Origin: Glandiceps talaboti
Taxonomy: Eukaryota; Hemichordata; Enteropneusta; Spengelidae
Assembly: GCF_964340395.1 (NCBI RefSeq)
Contig: NC_135558.1
Coordinates: 5,133,501 to 5,197,500 of the forward strand
DNA length: 64,000 nucleotides
Reading direction: 5' to 3'
In this document: positions 39,631 through 55,668 of the stretch, one piece after another
Position numbering within the stretch: the first letter of the stretch is position 1
How the letters are laid out: each line of letters begins with the position of its first letter
Made by a program: the position numbers and the translations under genes
The notes under the pieces: generated by a model
Database searches by the model: none
What the model saw: the letters and a program-made list of their open reading frames with translations, nothing else
What the model was told of the DNA's origin: nothing

Positions 39631-40938
39631 TTTACATTGACTAATCAGGGCGTTTAGACTGTGGTCGTACAGCACTATTGACGTAAATCACAATAAATGT
39701 CTTATATGGATTTTAGAAATAGAATATATACAGTTGAGGGGAATGAATGAAGTATGCTAATTTTGAATATCAAGCTCCCGATAAAGTCTCAGAAGTTCAC
39801 CGAGTTTGGCATATATTCCCTACTGTCTGGCATTAAATGCATGTAAGTCAGATGACCTTTACACTACAGATCCCAATCTCGCAAATAATTAGCCTTCGTC
39901 CGTTCGCTGTGGGATCGAACTGATCCTCTGATTTAATAAACTGAGCTTGTTAATTTGATGCTTATTTTTACGACATTTGTAGTTTGTATTTTTACCTTCG
40001 TTTTACAATGTCGGCAGTGACGTTTCTCAACCCCCCCTCGCCCACACCCCCATGTGGTTACGTAAATCTGAATGTGTTATTTGGAAATTTTTTCCAATTT
40101 TTCCAAAAAATACTATATCTATTCACCCTTTTGAGACAATATTATAATGTTTATGACTGTCCTTTTCCTTCGGTATCAACATCAAGCATTGCACACGCAA
40201 GCTGTGTACGCCCAATTTTGTATATGCCGTAGATATGTTTTGACTCGTATATTTAATCACTGATACTCGAAAAACAAGAACCTACAATGTGTAGTGTTCG
40301 TTTCTTTTCATTTTGAATGATTTTTCTCAAAAATATATTTAATGGCATCCCAGAACCCTATTAAATGGTTTCCATATCCTGGATACCGATTATGTTGATC
40401 AAAATATTAACTCGTACGTTTTGTTTATACATGTTACGCTTAACTTGACGTCACGTCACATGTGACACGTGCATGTAATATTCCACATTTGCATATGATA
40501 ATCCTCTGGTTTAAATGATCGAGTACAGTAGATCACATTGTCAATACAGAACTCAATGTGACAGGGGTTGGCTTGGCTGCAGACTACATATACAGTCTAC
40601 GTTTTGGGTTTAAGTCGTCATAGCTACATATATAGAAAAAAGGAAGGATCGTCGTGTAAGTACTAATTCATGTCTTTCTTTTAGGCCATAGAAAAGCAAA
40701 TTGTGTTTTCGATAACGCTACCGATCGTAGTTTAGGCCGCCGGCCCTAAACATTCTTTTTAATTTGTTTCGACAAACATGTCATGGTACGTATCTTGCAA
40801 ATGTATATGTCAGTATTAACAACACAACAACGCACCATTGATCTAAACTTCAATATTAAGTAACAATATGATCCAAAGACAATTAGGAAATTATCTTCTT
40901 TGCTATGACCGATCTCAAGAAGTTAAAAAAAACATATC

Positions 40939-40988
<50 letters not shown>

Positions 40989-41108
40989 TTCCTGTATATA
41001 ATTCTTTCATTATTCTCTTTAACCTACCGTTCCGATTATGTCTTTATTCATCGATAAGAATTTAGATATCCAAATTAGTCGTTGGCGATGTGCTTTTGAA
41101 CAAAAAAA

Positions 41109-41153
<45 letters not shown>

Positions 41154-41978
41154 GGTCGGATGTACTATGTAGTTTATCCTGTCATTTGCCAATATTATTG
41201 AACTAATTATAAGTCTGTGAAGTGGATCGATACTGACGCTATTAAGTAATTGACCGTTAACTGCACATGGATACTCGAAAGAGATGATTGCGATAGTTAT
41301 AATAAGTACATTGTGCGTTGAAGTCTCCAAAAACCCTCAGAATCCAGTCTACACGTGAATTCTAACAATTATACTTCTCAACAAATGCTATCCAAGCCAT
41401 TTAGTTTTCTTCAACCAAGTGATGATACACGTAAAATCAACCTCCTGGCGTTGCGATTTGACTTCGTTAAGTTATATACCTCTATGGTTTGACTTTGTTA
41501 GGTTATATACCTCTATGGTTAAATTGATTTTACCTAGGATTGATTTTTTTTTACAATTATAGTGAAATCCATGTGTTCTTGGATACTTAACACAACATTT
41601 TTCATATGACTGTAAACAAACACTGAAGTAGAACAGTAGTTGTTAGTTGAACCTTTGAATGCTTCTTGGCGTCAGAAAGAAACAAGCTTTGGTTGATATC
41701 AGTCATATCAGTCATATCGATATCTGAGCAATAGAAATTGCATTCTTTTAGAAAAACAAACTCACGTGTCGTGATATGGACGCCTTTGATGTCCACATGG
41801 TTCTAAATGAGCAATACCAGATAAAGAACAAAATATATTGAAGAATACAGACTCTTATAAAAACATGTGGGCAGGATGGCATTGTTCTAGTGTGAATACG
41901 TTGTTCAATTATCTCTACCACTTTCGACCATTTCAAGAAAACCTATTAGTACTGGAAATGTTCCTACAACTTTCGATC
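39631..41978. other. No gene recognised; (ACAG)n 40940-40988, (TA)n 41111-41151, 31-bp duplication 41455-41518
   Basis: The duplication is of GTTATATACCTCTATGGTT with its left flank. A CRE/E-box cluster lies at 40446-40471. Confidence 0.55.
40446..40471. promoter_or_regulatory. Palindromic CRE and E-box cluster
   Basis: TGACGTCA (40446-40453, perfect CRE), GTCACATGTGAC (40455-40466, palindrome) and CACGTG (40466-40471, E-box) lie end to end. Three perfect bZIP/bHLH palindromes within 26 bp is unusual in AT-rich DNA. No adjacent gene was identified. Confidence 0.35.
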
Positions 41979-42190
41979 AAGCATGCCAACATTATTCCGA
42001 TTTTTAAAAGCGGTGGTAAGAGCTGTGTCTCTAATTACATGTCGAAGTCATTGCTACCCGTGTTCACTAAAGTACATTATAACGGCTAATGCATGCTCAG
42101 CTTTGCCATTCGGGAAGCCGTTTTTAATATGCCCAGCATACTGAATGCCCAAAACGATCTATCAAATGATCATGGTATTGTTTTAAATGG
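41979..42190 (+). pseudogene. LINE reverse-transcriptase fragment
   Basis: The frame ending at 42089 encodes ANIIPIFKSGG, SNYMSKSLLPVFTKV. This matches the conserved early RT block of non-LTR elements (usually PIFKSGD..SNYRPISLLPVFSKI) with the RPI step degraded. After frame disruption, ILNAQNDLSNDHG at about 42130-42170 resembles the next RT block (L..NNLLS..QFGFR). Neither the catalytic FADD region nor an endonuclease is recognisable. Probably a 5'-truncated, decayed copy of a different family from the one at 12.4 kb. Confidence 0.6.
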
Positions 42191-44500
42191 TCATAACATT
42201 ATATTATTCCAGTGAATACCCCCCCCCCCTCCGGACGCTCCCGTAGGCATGGCGAATACTTAGTTGGCACATGCAAAATCTACATATTAATATGCGGGAA
42301 TGTATCAATGCAAAAATTCAACCACTTGTTGCTCCACTTTTCGTTTGTCCTTGTTGTGAACTAGTTTCCGATCTGAAATGTAAAACTCCTAGAGAACTTA
42401 AACACTTGAAAAATATCAAAAAAGTTAATAAACCAAATTAATAAATACAAATTGTAACCTAACAATACTAAAATGTGTGTAGCAAGTTACATTACAATCC
42501 TTAAGAGATACACACAAATGTCATGAAAGAAATTATGAAAATGTTACAGACATGACAATCAGGGAAATTGATATGAGTTTGCGGGAAGGAGTAAAGTCCT
42601 GTTGCCTACGTAAAATATTCATTGTAACAACTTTTCCACCATACATGGACGTCTTCTCCAAACTACAATTGTGTTAGTGGTCTGTGCTCTTGAGGAAGGT
42701 TAGGGATTGACCAATCTGATTAAAATCCAGTGTGATGAAAGCAGCCAGATGCCATTAGCTGCCTTTATTTACCTTTATTTCCATCGTTTTGTGTCGTTTG
42801 TTTTGTTCCGAGTGATCGCCGCCTTCCCACATCTGAACGTACCTGTGTAATAGAAAATTCCGTTTGAATCTCGCGTTTTCGAGTAGCCAATCAGGATGAT
42901 ACGTTGGCAGCTTCACACCCTTGGGAAATTGAGAAAAAAGAAAGCAAACGAACTACCATTACACAAGACGTGAAGATCAACATGGAGACTTGCATTGCAG
43001 CTTAGTCGACGATACGACCGTGGATTGCGGTCTTCGTTCGTATTGTTACCATCAAGCTTCTTCCGATGATGAGTCGATGTTTCGCTGGACTCTAGCTCGA
43101 TTATTCAGGTGTCGGGAGGGGTGGGGTCTACACTATGGTGTTGACCCAAAGATCCCCAGAGAATATGCTCAACAAGAATGTATCTAATAAAACATTTCAC
43201 TTCTTTATTTCATTTGTAGAAATAGTTCAGGGTTGCTGCACCATATGCCAACTAAGATAAAATGGGGGGGGGGGATAGCTCGTTTGTTGACTAATCATCC
43301 GATATATGCTAGGCCTGATTTGAATGCTGGTAAGTGCATGCGTCGGGCGGCGCCGTCTCTCTGAATGATTTTGAAAGAAGCGTGTTGATTGGTTGTGAAA
43401 ACCTTACAATATTGATGAGATTCAGTGGGATTGTCTATTACACCGGTTCAGATGTGAGAAGGTGGCGATCACTTGGAACAAAACAAACGACACATCAAAT
43501 TTTTATCAGATTGGAGATTGACATGAAAACATTTATAACAGATATAAGAACTGCTTGAAACGCATTCAATGAACGTGTGTGGAATTAACTACATCAGAAC
43601 ATAGATACTGTCAAATGGTAAAAGAAAGGTTTTCATTTTACTTCACATATTGAGTTTGAAATATCCATTTGCGTTGGGAGGGAGCAACGCAATATCAGCG
43701 AGCTTGCTATGCTTTGCTACCTGTCTTTTACAGCTATCAATGGGACATCCAATTCTGAAGCACATTTAATGTTATTGGTTTTGGCGACTGTTGTGTGGAG
43801 ACTGCTTGTTGTTTATGTGCATTAATTCATTGGCTGGTATCTCAGGATGATGTGAAGTTTCGGTGTAGAAGTGTGAACGTTATTTCACCAGCTGTGTGAA
43901 TAGTAAAATAGAAATGTCGGTCAATGTACCTTGTTAAGGACTGTATCAATAGCCTTTACGTACGGTATTTGTCCGAATGTTACAGCTCTTTCGCCACTGT
44001 ACATTTATATATACATATATGCGACCATATAGAATTTCGTCTAGACACCGGTAAAAAGAATGGGTTTGGAAAACAGGTCTTCTTGAAGGCACAGTGTTTT
44101 ATATGTGGTAGTACACTGCCTTGAGGAAGGCTAGTTTACCGGTACCTAAATACATCGTATTCCTACCCACCTAGATAAGCACTCATTGGCTTTTCATTTC
44201 ATGTATGTATCTGTACTTCATTACATTGTCCGTGGTTGAGTGGTGAGATAGTCACCTGTTAGCAAAGCTGTCATATGTAATCTCAGCTCGAAGTATTTTA
44301 TTGGCAGTTTTTTAGATAAGAGCGAATATAGATTTTAATTCTTTTATAGCTATAGTTTCCGACTTGCAATCAGAATAAACTCGATTCGTTTTAAATTGTG
44401 TATAACTATAGACTTGAAGAGTCAAAATTATGGCGACTGAGATTAAGTTATATTGGCGTTGTTTCATATATTGCTTCCCAATGCTATCTTAAACAAATGA
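42191..44500. other. No gene recognised
   Basis: Contains poly-C/poly-G runs (~42223 and ~43264). Frames under 84 codons without domains. Confidence 0.5.
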
Positions 44501-44546
44501 TTGTTTGTTTGTTTGTTTGTTTGTTTGTTTGTTTGTTTGTTTGTTT
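44501..44546. repeat. (GTTT)n microsatellite
   Basis: About 11 units. Confidence 0.95.
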
Positions 44547-47114
44547 CAAATATCCAAGTTTCATATAATCCGAGGTCAATGAAATCAAAGAAGGATAAGT
44601 CTTCAAATTTCACGAACCATTCTCAGCATTATTGACGTTTCTAATTCCACTTAAATATCTAGGTTCATGGCAAGACCTCAAACAATCATCAACTTTAAAC
44701 TTTTATCAACCAAGTTGACGTCGAATTACTCCGATTAATTACTAACCTTGAACGTTTATCAGCCAAATGTCAAACGATTTGCAAAGATATACTTACCCTT
44801 GGTTATGGCCTTTAATCGTATATTTGCTTCGACCGATTGGCATCTAAGATCGGATTTCCATAATAAGCGTCACCTAATAATCAACATTGTACACTTGTAC
44901 GTCTAAGGCAAACTTCTAACCTCCATTATATGTGTAAAACGTAAGAGTTAAAAAACGAGGCGGAAAATGTCCCACAAAGAGTACTAGTGATCAAATCCAC
45001 CTCTGACTTACTCAGATATGTACTTCTTTTCTCCGCCCGGGGCACTTTCCATTAAGTAATGTAGTATAGTTATTAAGAGTTTACATTATCAACATTCTGG
45101 TAAAGAAGCTGGGCAGTAATAATCTATATTGATGTACCATTAAATCACACATATCAATCAATTTTCTCTACATTAAACTTAGTCCTTCTATACCCATGTA
45201 TCTTTATAACTATTCGTATGTGCCTTAGATACAAATTTATTGACCAGATAGACATGTGATACCCAATCAAATAGATCCATCACCTCATCGTCGTTCATTG
45301 GGTACACCTGTTGTTTTGCTACTTGCACCTTATATGTGTGGGTAGGTAGTTGTTTGGTGGCATGGGTGGGTGACTGTTTTGCCAAGTCTTTGGTCATTCT
45401 GGCGAATAAGAAGTTACAAGAAAACCACATTCAAGAAGGATAATCTTACATTTTGCTTACATCCATTTGTCAGCGGTTGATCAATCCTTCTAAAAGAAAA
45501 AGAAATAATCTCGCAACGTACGGTTACTTAGATATCGACTTTAATACGAAGTTTTGTAAAAGTAAAAACTGTATCTAAAACCTATCATCTTACTTGCATG
45601 GATAATTCCATGTTGTAGAGTCACATTCGAATTGATCCGACAACACGATTTCTATGCCTGTGGTAGTTTTGTATCAATAAAATAAATACTAGTACAACAG
45701 TTTGAATATCAGATATTCAATATAGTACTAGTATTGTAAATAGATAACGAAACAATAAAAGTATTTCGACATGAAAATCATTGTCTTAATCACCCTCAAG
45801 GAATCTTAGACAAGGAAAACATCTTTATAGCTAATTGACTGATACATAAGGTAATTTAACTAGAGAATGTATAATGTGAATAATACATGCTTAATGTACA
45901 CGTACACAAGACATTAAGGTTTTGGGTATATATGTTTTATATAAAGCTTTCCATAATTTAACCTCAGACCACTAACGTAGTAGTCTGAGATTTAACAAAG
46001 ACATTTTCATTAGTTGAGAAACAGAATATGTGGTGGTGTAATTTTGTGAGATAAATATAGTGTTAGAACAATAGATATTAACCAGACGGTAATATATCGC
46101 AATATTTGATATTGATTTTAGCATTTCAATAACAAAATTCGTTACTTTCAAATATGTTTAGATTTACTGAGAAAGAAACAAGAAATATTTTGGAACGAAA
46201 CAATGTGGTATTCCTCGAAAGATATCAAAGTCCATACAAATAGTAATTGCAAATTCGGCAACTTCGGCTCGTCGTCAAATAAAGTGCTTGAAGACATGCG
46301 TGATGCAACTCCACAATATGAGTTTTCTGGCTTAAGAGGCATATCTCAGTTTTGATATTCCTTATGGACACTTTGTTATATACTATATATGATTGTAAGT
46401 AGTATCAATATGTTAATATACAATAAATACTATCAACAGTTTATGGGAAGGACCGGCAACTTTACGACTTGTTCGAGCTATCTATAAATTGGGTTGTGTT
46501 TCAGGTGTTCTCTGAATGAACGTATTATGTTACAAAAACATGACCCAAGTGACATTTGTTGGATCCATTGCTGTTAATGATGCCTTTCAAATGCTTCTCA
46601 ATTATACTAAAATAAACCGATTTGTCCATGATTTTGTGCGTGGTATGGGGGGCGTATTCTTAGGCCAGCACAAGCAACCTTTTCTGCAAACGTGGCGAGA
46701 CCAACAATGCTTTGTATTTGCAAATGTGATGATATAACATTTTTCACAGCTTGGTCGTGTTTGGTAAAAAAGAGGAAAACATCAATTAAGTGAATTTCAT
46801 ATTCAAGTTACTGGTTAATTAACGAATGGTGCCACATGGTCTCCAAACATTTTTTTATCTTTTGAGTGGCTCCGCGCTGGACACAACTTCGGTAAAATCG
46901 CACAAACAAGTGCATAATACGTGATTGGCAATCAAGAAAACCCGTCTTCTTTCCATCGATTCCTAGTTCTCAAGACGATGATGAAGAAGATCTCAAGAAG
47001 ATCAAACGATGATGTTTACCTACTTCCGTGTGAATTGACGTATAATACCATAAACGATTTTACAAATTCAAAATGAGGATATATAACAAGCAAAACAAAA
47101 CAAAACAAAGTGGC
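44547..47114. other. No gene recognised
   Basis: AT-rich. An 80-codon minus frame (45430-45188) has exon-like composition but no recognisable domain or splice context. Confidence 0.5.
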
Positions 47115-47210
47115 GAAAAGAAAAGAAAAGAAAAGAAAAGAAAAGAAAAGAAAAGAAAAGAAAAGAAAAGAAAAGAAAAGAAAAGAAAAGAAAAGAAAAG
47201 AAAAGAAAAG
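47115..47210. repeat. (AAAAG)n microsatellite
   Basis: About 19 pentanucleotide units, preceded by (AAAAC)n. Confidence 0.95.
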
Positions 47211-50739
<3,529 letters not shown>

Positions 50740-50943
50740 GTTTTGTTTTGTTTTGTTTTTTGTAGATTGTACACATATTTTGTCGATTCTTCGAAAACCC
50801 TGTCAAACCAATGGGACCATAAGCCACTCGTCAAAGGGAAGAGTAAAGTGTATGAAAGTCACACTTAAAACTGTAACAATAAAATGACATTTTTCTCTGA
50901 TTTATTCATCTAATAATCAATTATCAGACATACTACCTACATC
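50740..50943 (+). promoter_or_regulatory. Probable 5' UTR of the receptor gene, with a candidate upstream acceptor
   Basis: A T-rich (TTTTG)n tract ends in TTTTTTGTAG at 50755-50764. This is a good splice acceptor shape, so a noncoding 5' exon may begin at 50765. The sequence to the ATG contains in-frame stops. No convincing TATA box was found. The transcription start is unknown. Confidence 0.35.
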
Positions 50944-51924
50944 ATGCCTCTCCCAGTGGGTGTCCAGGTACTGGGAAATAACACTTCTGCAACTGACTTT
51001 GACTTTAACTACCCAAATATTGGCGACTATGGAGAACATATAGACTACTACCTTGCATACTACAACCACGAAGATTACTACAATGGTTCAAGTTATCATT
51101 TTTCTTTTCCGGAAGCTGCACTTGGAGCCAAAATCATCGTCGGAATCGTGTACATACTGACAATGTTCGTAAGTGGTATTGGTAATATACTGCTCTGTTA
51201 CGTCATTTACCGTTTCCGTCGTATGCGCACCATTACGAACCTGCTAATTGGTAACTTAGCATTTTCTGACTTTCTGGTAGCGGTGATCTGTACACCATTT
51301 AATTTCTTCTACTATATGAACCAAAACTGGCCATTTGGAAAAGTCATGTGTGTGTTGGTCAATTTCATAAAGGTGACATCTCTGTACGTGTCAACAAACT
51401 CTTTGTTGGCAATAGCCGTTGACAGGTAAGATGGAGTATTATATGATGACACGTGGTATAAATTGTAATTCACATGTTTGATAAATGTGTAGATAGTGTC
51501 AGCGTACATGGTAATTCTATTGTAGATGCATGAAGATTAAGCTTGACAACAACCTGATATGACAGCGAGAAAACCTATCAATGGACGAGACACGGGGAAG
51601 GGGGCTTTTTGGACGGACGGATGGATGGATGGATGGATGGATGGAAGGAGGGAGGGAGGAGGAGGAGGAGGAGCGGGAGGGAGGTAGGGGTGGATGGAAG
51701 GTTAGATGGACGGCCTGACAGACTGACTGACTGACTGACTGACTGACTACATGACTGATTGAACGATTGATCGCGCAATCGATGGTTGGGTGGGTCGGTC
51801 GGTGCGTGGATTTGATAGTGCGTGTTTCGATGGGTACCGGCTGGATGGTTTGGTGATTGGATGAGTGAGTGAGTGAGTGAGTGAGTGAGTGAGTGAGTGA
51901 GTGGATGGGTGTGAGAGAGAGAGG

Positions 51925-51980
<56 letters not shown>

Positions 51981-51982
51981 GA

Positions 51983-52022
<40 letters not shown>

Positions 52023-53415
52023 TGTGATGTGATTTGATCTAAATGTTTGATCACTTTTATTGATTTGTATGTAATCTTTAGATCGACAGCTCAATCTTTC
52101 GCTTTGTTAAAGCAAAGCTCTTGGTAGACGAGTTCCAAACAAGACAGTGTATTGCGTATTAAAAACTTCATTAATGAAATTTTTAATATGTAATACACTG
52201 TCCTGCTTGTAACTAGACTAAGCTCTTGGGATTCCTCTAGTTTTACTCAGCTTGGTAGTATACGTACGTCAGTATTGTAACATGTATGGACACGAGTATT
52301 AGCATTTCGTGATGGCGTGTACACCTGTCCAAACTGTCATATTTTAGGTGATTGTTCTGTCTTGTTTACCACGAGTTTTTTCTGGTCAAGAGATAGTTTG
52401 GGAGTTAATTCAATAAGAGAGAAATCGCGGTGTTTCGATTATAGATTATATTAGTGTATAGTCATTGGCTTGGTTTAATCTGGTAATGGGATTAACAGAT
52501 AAACCTTGTACCATACATATGTATATTAATATTCTGGTAATCCGATTTAAGGTTCTAGTATTCCTTCTGAACTGTCATTCATTTCAAACTACAGTTGTGG
52601 TTAAATGGCAAACATCCAACAGTTCTGATTTTGTTTCTTTTTTCTGCAGGTACTATATCATCATGAATCCGCTGAAACCCCGTATGTCGACACGCAAAGC
52701 AATGGTAGTCATAATCGTGGTATGGCTTGTATCGATAACGGTGGCCTTACCATCGGCAATCCATTCTGACACGTGGGTTCCGTATGGTTCAATGGGGGTA
52801 CAATGTGGTGAAAGCAACTGGAAAGGTCCGAAACCCATGCAGATCAACACGTTGTTCCTTCTGCTGGCCGAGTTCATCACACCACTCACCATTATAACAT
52901 TGACGTACACGATGGTTGCTCGCAAGCTCTGGTTTCGACAAATCCCAGGAAATGATGGCCAGCTAACGCCTATACAGGAGATTGCAATTGAGCGGTCAAA
53001 GAAGAAAAGTATACGTATGCTGATTATAGTCGTTGTGCTGTTTGCTCTCTGTTGGATTCCATACTACACATACTGCGTACTTCGTGATTTTTACTGGGTC
53101 ACAACATTTGAAAACATTGGGAAACATTTAACAGTTTTCTACATCGTGGAAGCGGTTGCCATGAGCAACAGCATGTTCAATACGCTCATCTACATTATCT
53201 TCAACGCAAACTACAGAAAATATGTATGTCAGATTCGAGAACTGTGCCGTGAAAGTAACCGATGTAGTGGCCTAACTTACTGGTCGCATGCTTCTAACAG
53301 GTTCCGGTCACCGTTAAGTAGGGTTACACGTCAAACATCGCTACCACAGACTGGGCATACCCAGATATCCCCGAAGCCAAGCAGTAATTTGTACATCAAT
53401 ACGTCCAGCAAATAA
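50944..53415 (+). CDS. PROKR: Prokineticin receptor-like class A GPCR (two coding exons, complete)
   Basis: Exons 50944-51425 and 52650-53415 join (GT at 51426, AG at 52648-52649, phase 2) into a 415-aa receptor. The ATG is supported by an in-frame TAA at 50914, ten codons upstream. Seen: extracellular N-terminus with N-glycosylation sequons at N12, N13 and N47; seven hydrophobic segments; GIGN in TM1 (N81); LAFSD in TM2 (D109); Cys136 and Cys213 for the conserved disulfide; DRY at 160-162; CWIP at 295-298 in TM6; and NTLIY at 338-342 in place of NPxxY. The TM7 stretch IVEAVAMSNSMFNTL and the ICL3 stretch LWFRQIPG closely match vertebrate prokineticin receptors, which also lack the NPxxY proline. 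Cys354, Cys360 and Cys366 in the tail are possible palmitoylation sites. Known of the family: a plasma-membrane receptor for small cysteine-rich AVIT peptides, mostly Gq-coupled. Inferred: similar peptide sensing here; the ligand is unknown. GPCR identity is near certain, the subfamily likely. Confidence 0.88.
51613..52021. repeat. Cluster of short-motif tracts in the receptor intron
   Basis: Successive (GGAT)n, (GGA)n, (ACTG)n, (TGAG)n, (ACAG)n and (GT)n tracts, all derivable from each other by single changes. This looks like one expanding, mutating tetranucleotide locus. Confidence 0.9.
52125..52220. repeat. 96-bp near-palindrome in the receptor intron
   Basis: Symmetric about 52172-52173 (CATTAATG centre). 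The arms, including GACAGTGTATT and its complement AATACACTGTC, pair over ~48 bp with about a dozen mismatches and no loop. It could be a small MITE or a transcript hairpin. Confidence 0.7.
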
Positions 53416-54063
53416 AACAAGGCAACAACAAGCGACAACATACCACTCATCAACAGCAACTCATACGATTCATTTAGAAATAAAAACTGTTCTCTCGACA
53501 AATTCCATTCTTTACATAAACGTCAACTCATTTCAACTAGGAGACTTTTCGAATGTCTTATAAGCTCAGAAACAAAATTGATTTTATGTTTAAGTTTAAA
53601 GGGATGGTTGTGTCTTCAAAGTTACAAATTTGATATACATGTAAAATGATTCACCACACATCTTACCGTGCTTGCACTTCATTCGTTAAATAATATTCAA
53701 AATTTAAGACAACAAAAAATACTTTTCTGTAAGATTATTCCAACAACAATAAGTCGTTGTAGCACATTGTAAATTATATGTCATGATTTGCTCTGACCGT
53801 CGATGTCAACATTCGACTCGTAAAGTCATTCATTGTTGTACACGCATATTAACGTTCATATAGGGAAGGAAAGAACTTCAAGGAAAACGACATTTTGTTT
53901 TCTGATCTTATGTGATACCCCGTTACTGTGTTTTATATTTAATTTAGTAGAAATCATTTTAACTTGTGGTTTCACAATTCAAATGATTATTGTATTCTAA
54001 TGAGTGTAATATTATAGTCATTCAATACAATGCCTACTGTATATTATATATCAATTGTAACTT
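53416..54063. other. 3' flank of the receptor gene
   Basis: Probably 3' UTR then intergenic; AATAAA at 53479. Nothing else supported. Confidence 0.55.
53479..53484 (+). terminator. Candidate polyadenylation signal AATAAA of the receptor gene
   Basis: First AATAAA after the receptor stop codon, about 64 bases downstream. The region is AT-rich, so chance occurrence is possible. Confidence 0.4.
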
Positions 54064-54490
54064 TAACATTCTCTGTACGATAGTGGACTTACAATTTGAC
54101 ATTCTCTGTACGATAGTGGACTTACAATTTGATATTCTCTGTACGATCGATAGTGGACTTACAATTTGACATTCTCTCTACGAAAGTGGACTTACAATTT
54201 GACATTCTCTGTACGATAGTGGACTTACAATTTGACATTCTCTGTACGATAGTGGACTTACAATTATACATTCTCTGCACGATAGTGGACTTACAATTTG
54301 ACATTCTCTGTACGATAGTGGACTTACAATTTGATATTCTCTGTACGATCGATAGTGGACTTACAATTTGACATTCTCTCTACGATAGTGGACTTACAAT
54401 TATACATTCTCTGCACGATAGTGGACTTACAATTATACATTCTCTGCACGATAGTGGACTTACAATTTGACATTCTCTCTACAATAGTGG
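54064..54490. repeat. 33-bp minisatellite just downstream of the receptor gene
   Basis: About 13 head-to-tail copies built on GTGGACTTACAATTTGACAT plus TCTCTGTACGATA. Two copies (near 54144 and 54348) have an extra CGAT. Variants recur in the same order about 204 bp apart, which suggests higher-order duplication. Because 33 is a multiple of three, both strands give long false ORFs with 11-residue repeats. Confidence 0.93.
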
Positions 54491-54628
54491 GCCTATGGTT
54501 TTCAAGACCATGCTCATATATAAAGAGACTAAGAGACTAAGTGAAAATCAACAACGTCTATGAAAAACGAAAGGAATTTATATTGATAAATATAATAATA
54601 CTAATAATAATGTTCGGTTTTTAGAATG

Positions 54629-54742
54629 ATTATTTAGCGCTATTCCTATTCTCTGCTCAGAAGAGCTGTACAATTATTACCCCTGGATCGAACCATATCG
54701 GTACAACGGTCCTTTATACTTCCTCAATTGTAGCGGAGCTAT
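54629..54742 (+). repeat. Dispersed repeat B, copy 2
   Basis: Matches 9724-9842 in order, including ACAATTATTACCCCTGG. Confidence 0.65.
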
Positions 54743-54868
54743 TAGTGCAAAGCAAGAAGACCACCAAAGCATTGAGCTCAGAGTTGAATGATATTCTTCT
54801 TTCATCTTTCACGTTACCTGTAAAAAAGGATCGTCCTTACCACCGAGGTACGTCATAGAATAACAATT

Positions 54869-55025
54869 ATTGGACTTCTTGGCCGACACCATGACTTCCG
54901 CTCCACGCATTACATATAATATGCATTATATTAGGTGCGCGTGAAAATAAGTCGACCTTCTAAAAAGCTTGTTCTATTTAGACCCAATAGCATGAGGTAC
55001 AACTGTCAATGGTAGTGTAGGTACC
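54869..55025 (+). repeat. Dispersed repeat A, copy 2
   Basis: Matches 3263-3400: CTTCTTGGCCGACACCATG, ACTTCCGCTCCACGC, AATAAGTCGACCTTC, and GGTACC at the end. It lies 126 bp after repeat B, so the two may be parts of one larger element here. Confidence 0.75.
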
Positions 55026-55618
55026 AAGAATGACTGAAGAACAAAAGGTGGCTTTGACAAGTAAAAAGTAATCCAAACACTGTATAAATAATAACAGCTG
55101 AATAATATACGTATTTGAGCAACAATCGTATATTTCCTTGATTGTATTTTATAAAGTATTCATAGTAACACGGTCGACGAACAAACAATACTGTAATTGT
55201 TCAAGGTTATACAGATACCTTTACATTTGAAAAACGCGCATCAAAATTATTATCCCAAATTTTGTACTCTAGTCTACATGTAACTTGATAATTAAAGTGA
55301 ATACGTTAGAAGATTCGTGTGTATGGCATTTCAAGTTTCAATTTATTCACAGTAGTCTGATAAAAAATTTAGCGCCTTTATGTCAAAAAATGTCAGAGCG
55401 AACATTACTGTCGTAACCAGTGTTACTTTTCACCCACAATTGACAGTGTTGTCACAACCCGAGTGAGATTTTGATCAATGAATTCTATCCTTTAAGATGT
55501 GTTGATAGCTTTTGCGACTGATTTTTAAAGTGAGAAGGGAAAAGTGAGAATATTGAATATTAATACACCATTTAGACATTGAAGAAGGAGACGAGATGCT
55601 AAGTGAGTTTAAATGTGA

Positions 55619-55668
<50 letters not shown>

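Larger units (their letters stand above)
51426..52649 (+). other. Intron of the prokineticin receptor-like gene
   Basis: Bounded by GTAAGA and a pyrimidine-rich TTTTTTCTGCAG. It interrupts the Arg codon of DRY (AG/G) at the end of TM3. About a third is simple repeat: (GGAT)n near 51619, (GGA)n near 51655, (ACTG)n near 51720, (TGAG)n 51861-51902, (ACAG)n 51927-51980 and (GT)n 51987-52020. A near-palindrome follows at 52125-52220. Confidence 0.9.

Noticed and set aside
45188-45430. 80-codon minus-strand frame with charged, exon-like composition
   Set aside because: No recognised family and no clear splice borders. Kept only as a note.
51578-52094. Long minus-strand frames of 115-158 codons rich in Ser/Leu/His
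   Set aside because: They lie in the receptor intron and consist of tetranucleotide repeats.
54122-54540. Repetitive proteins with 11-residue units on both strands
   Set aside because: The 33-bp minisatellite is a multiple of three, so it stays open on both strands. No start context or homologous family.
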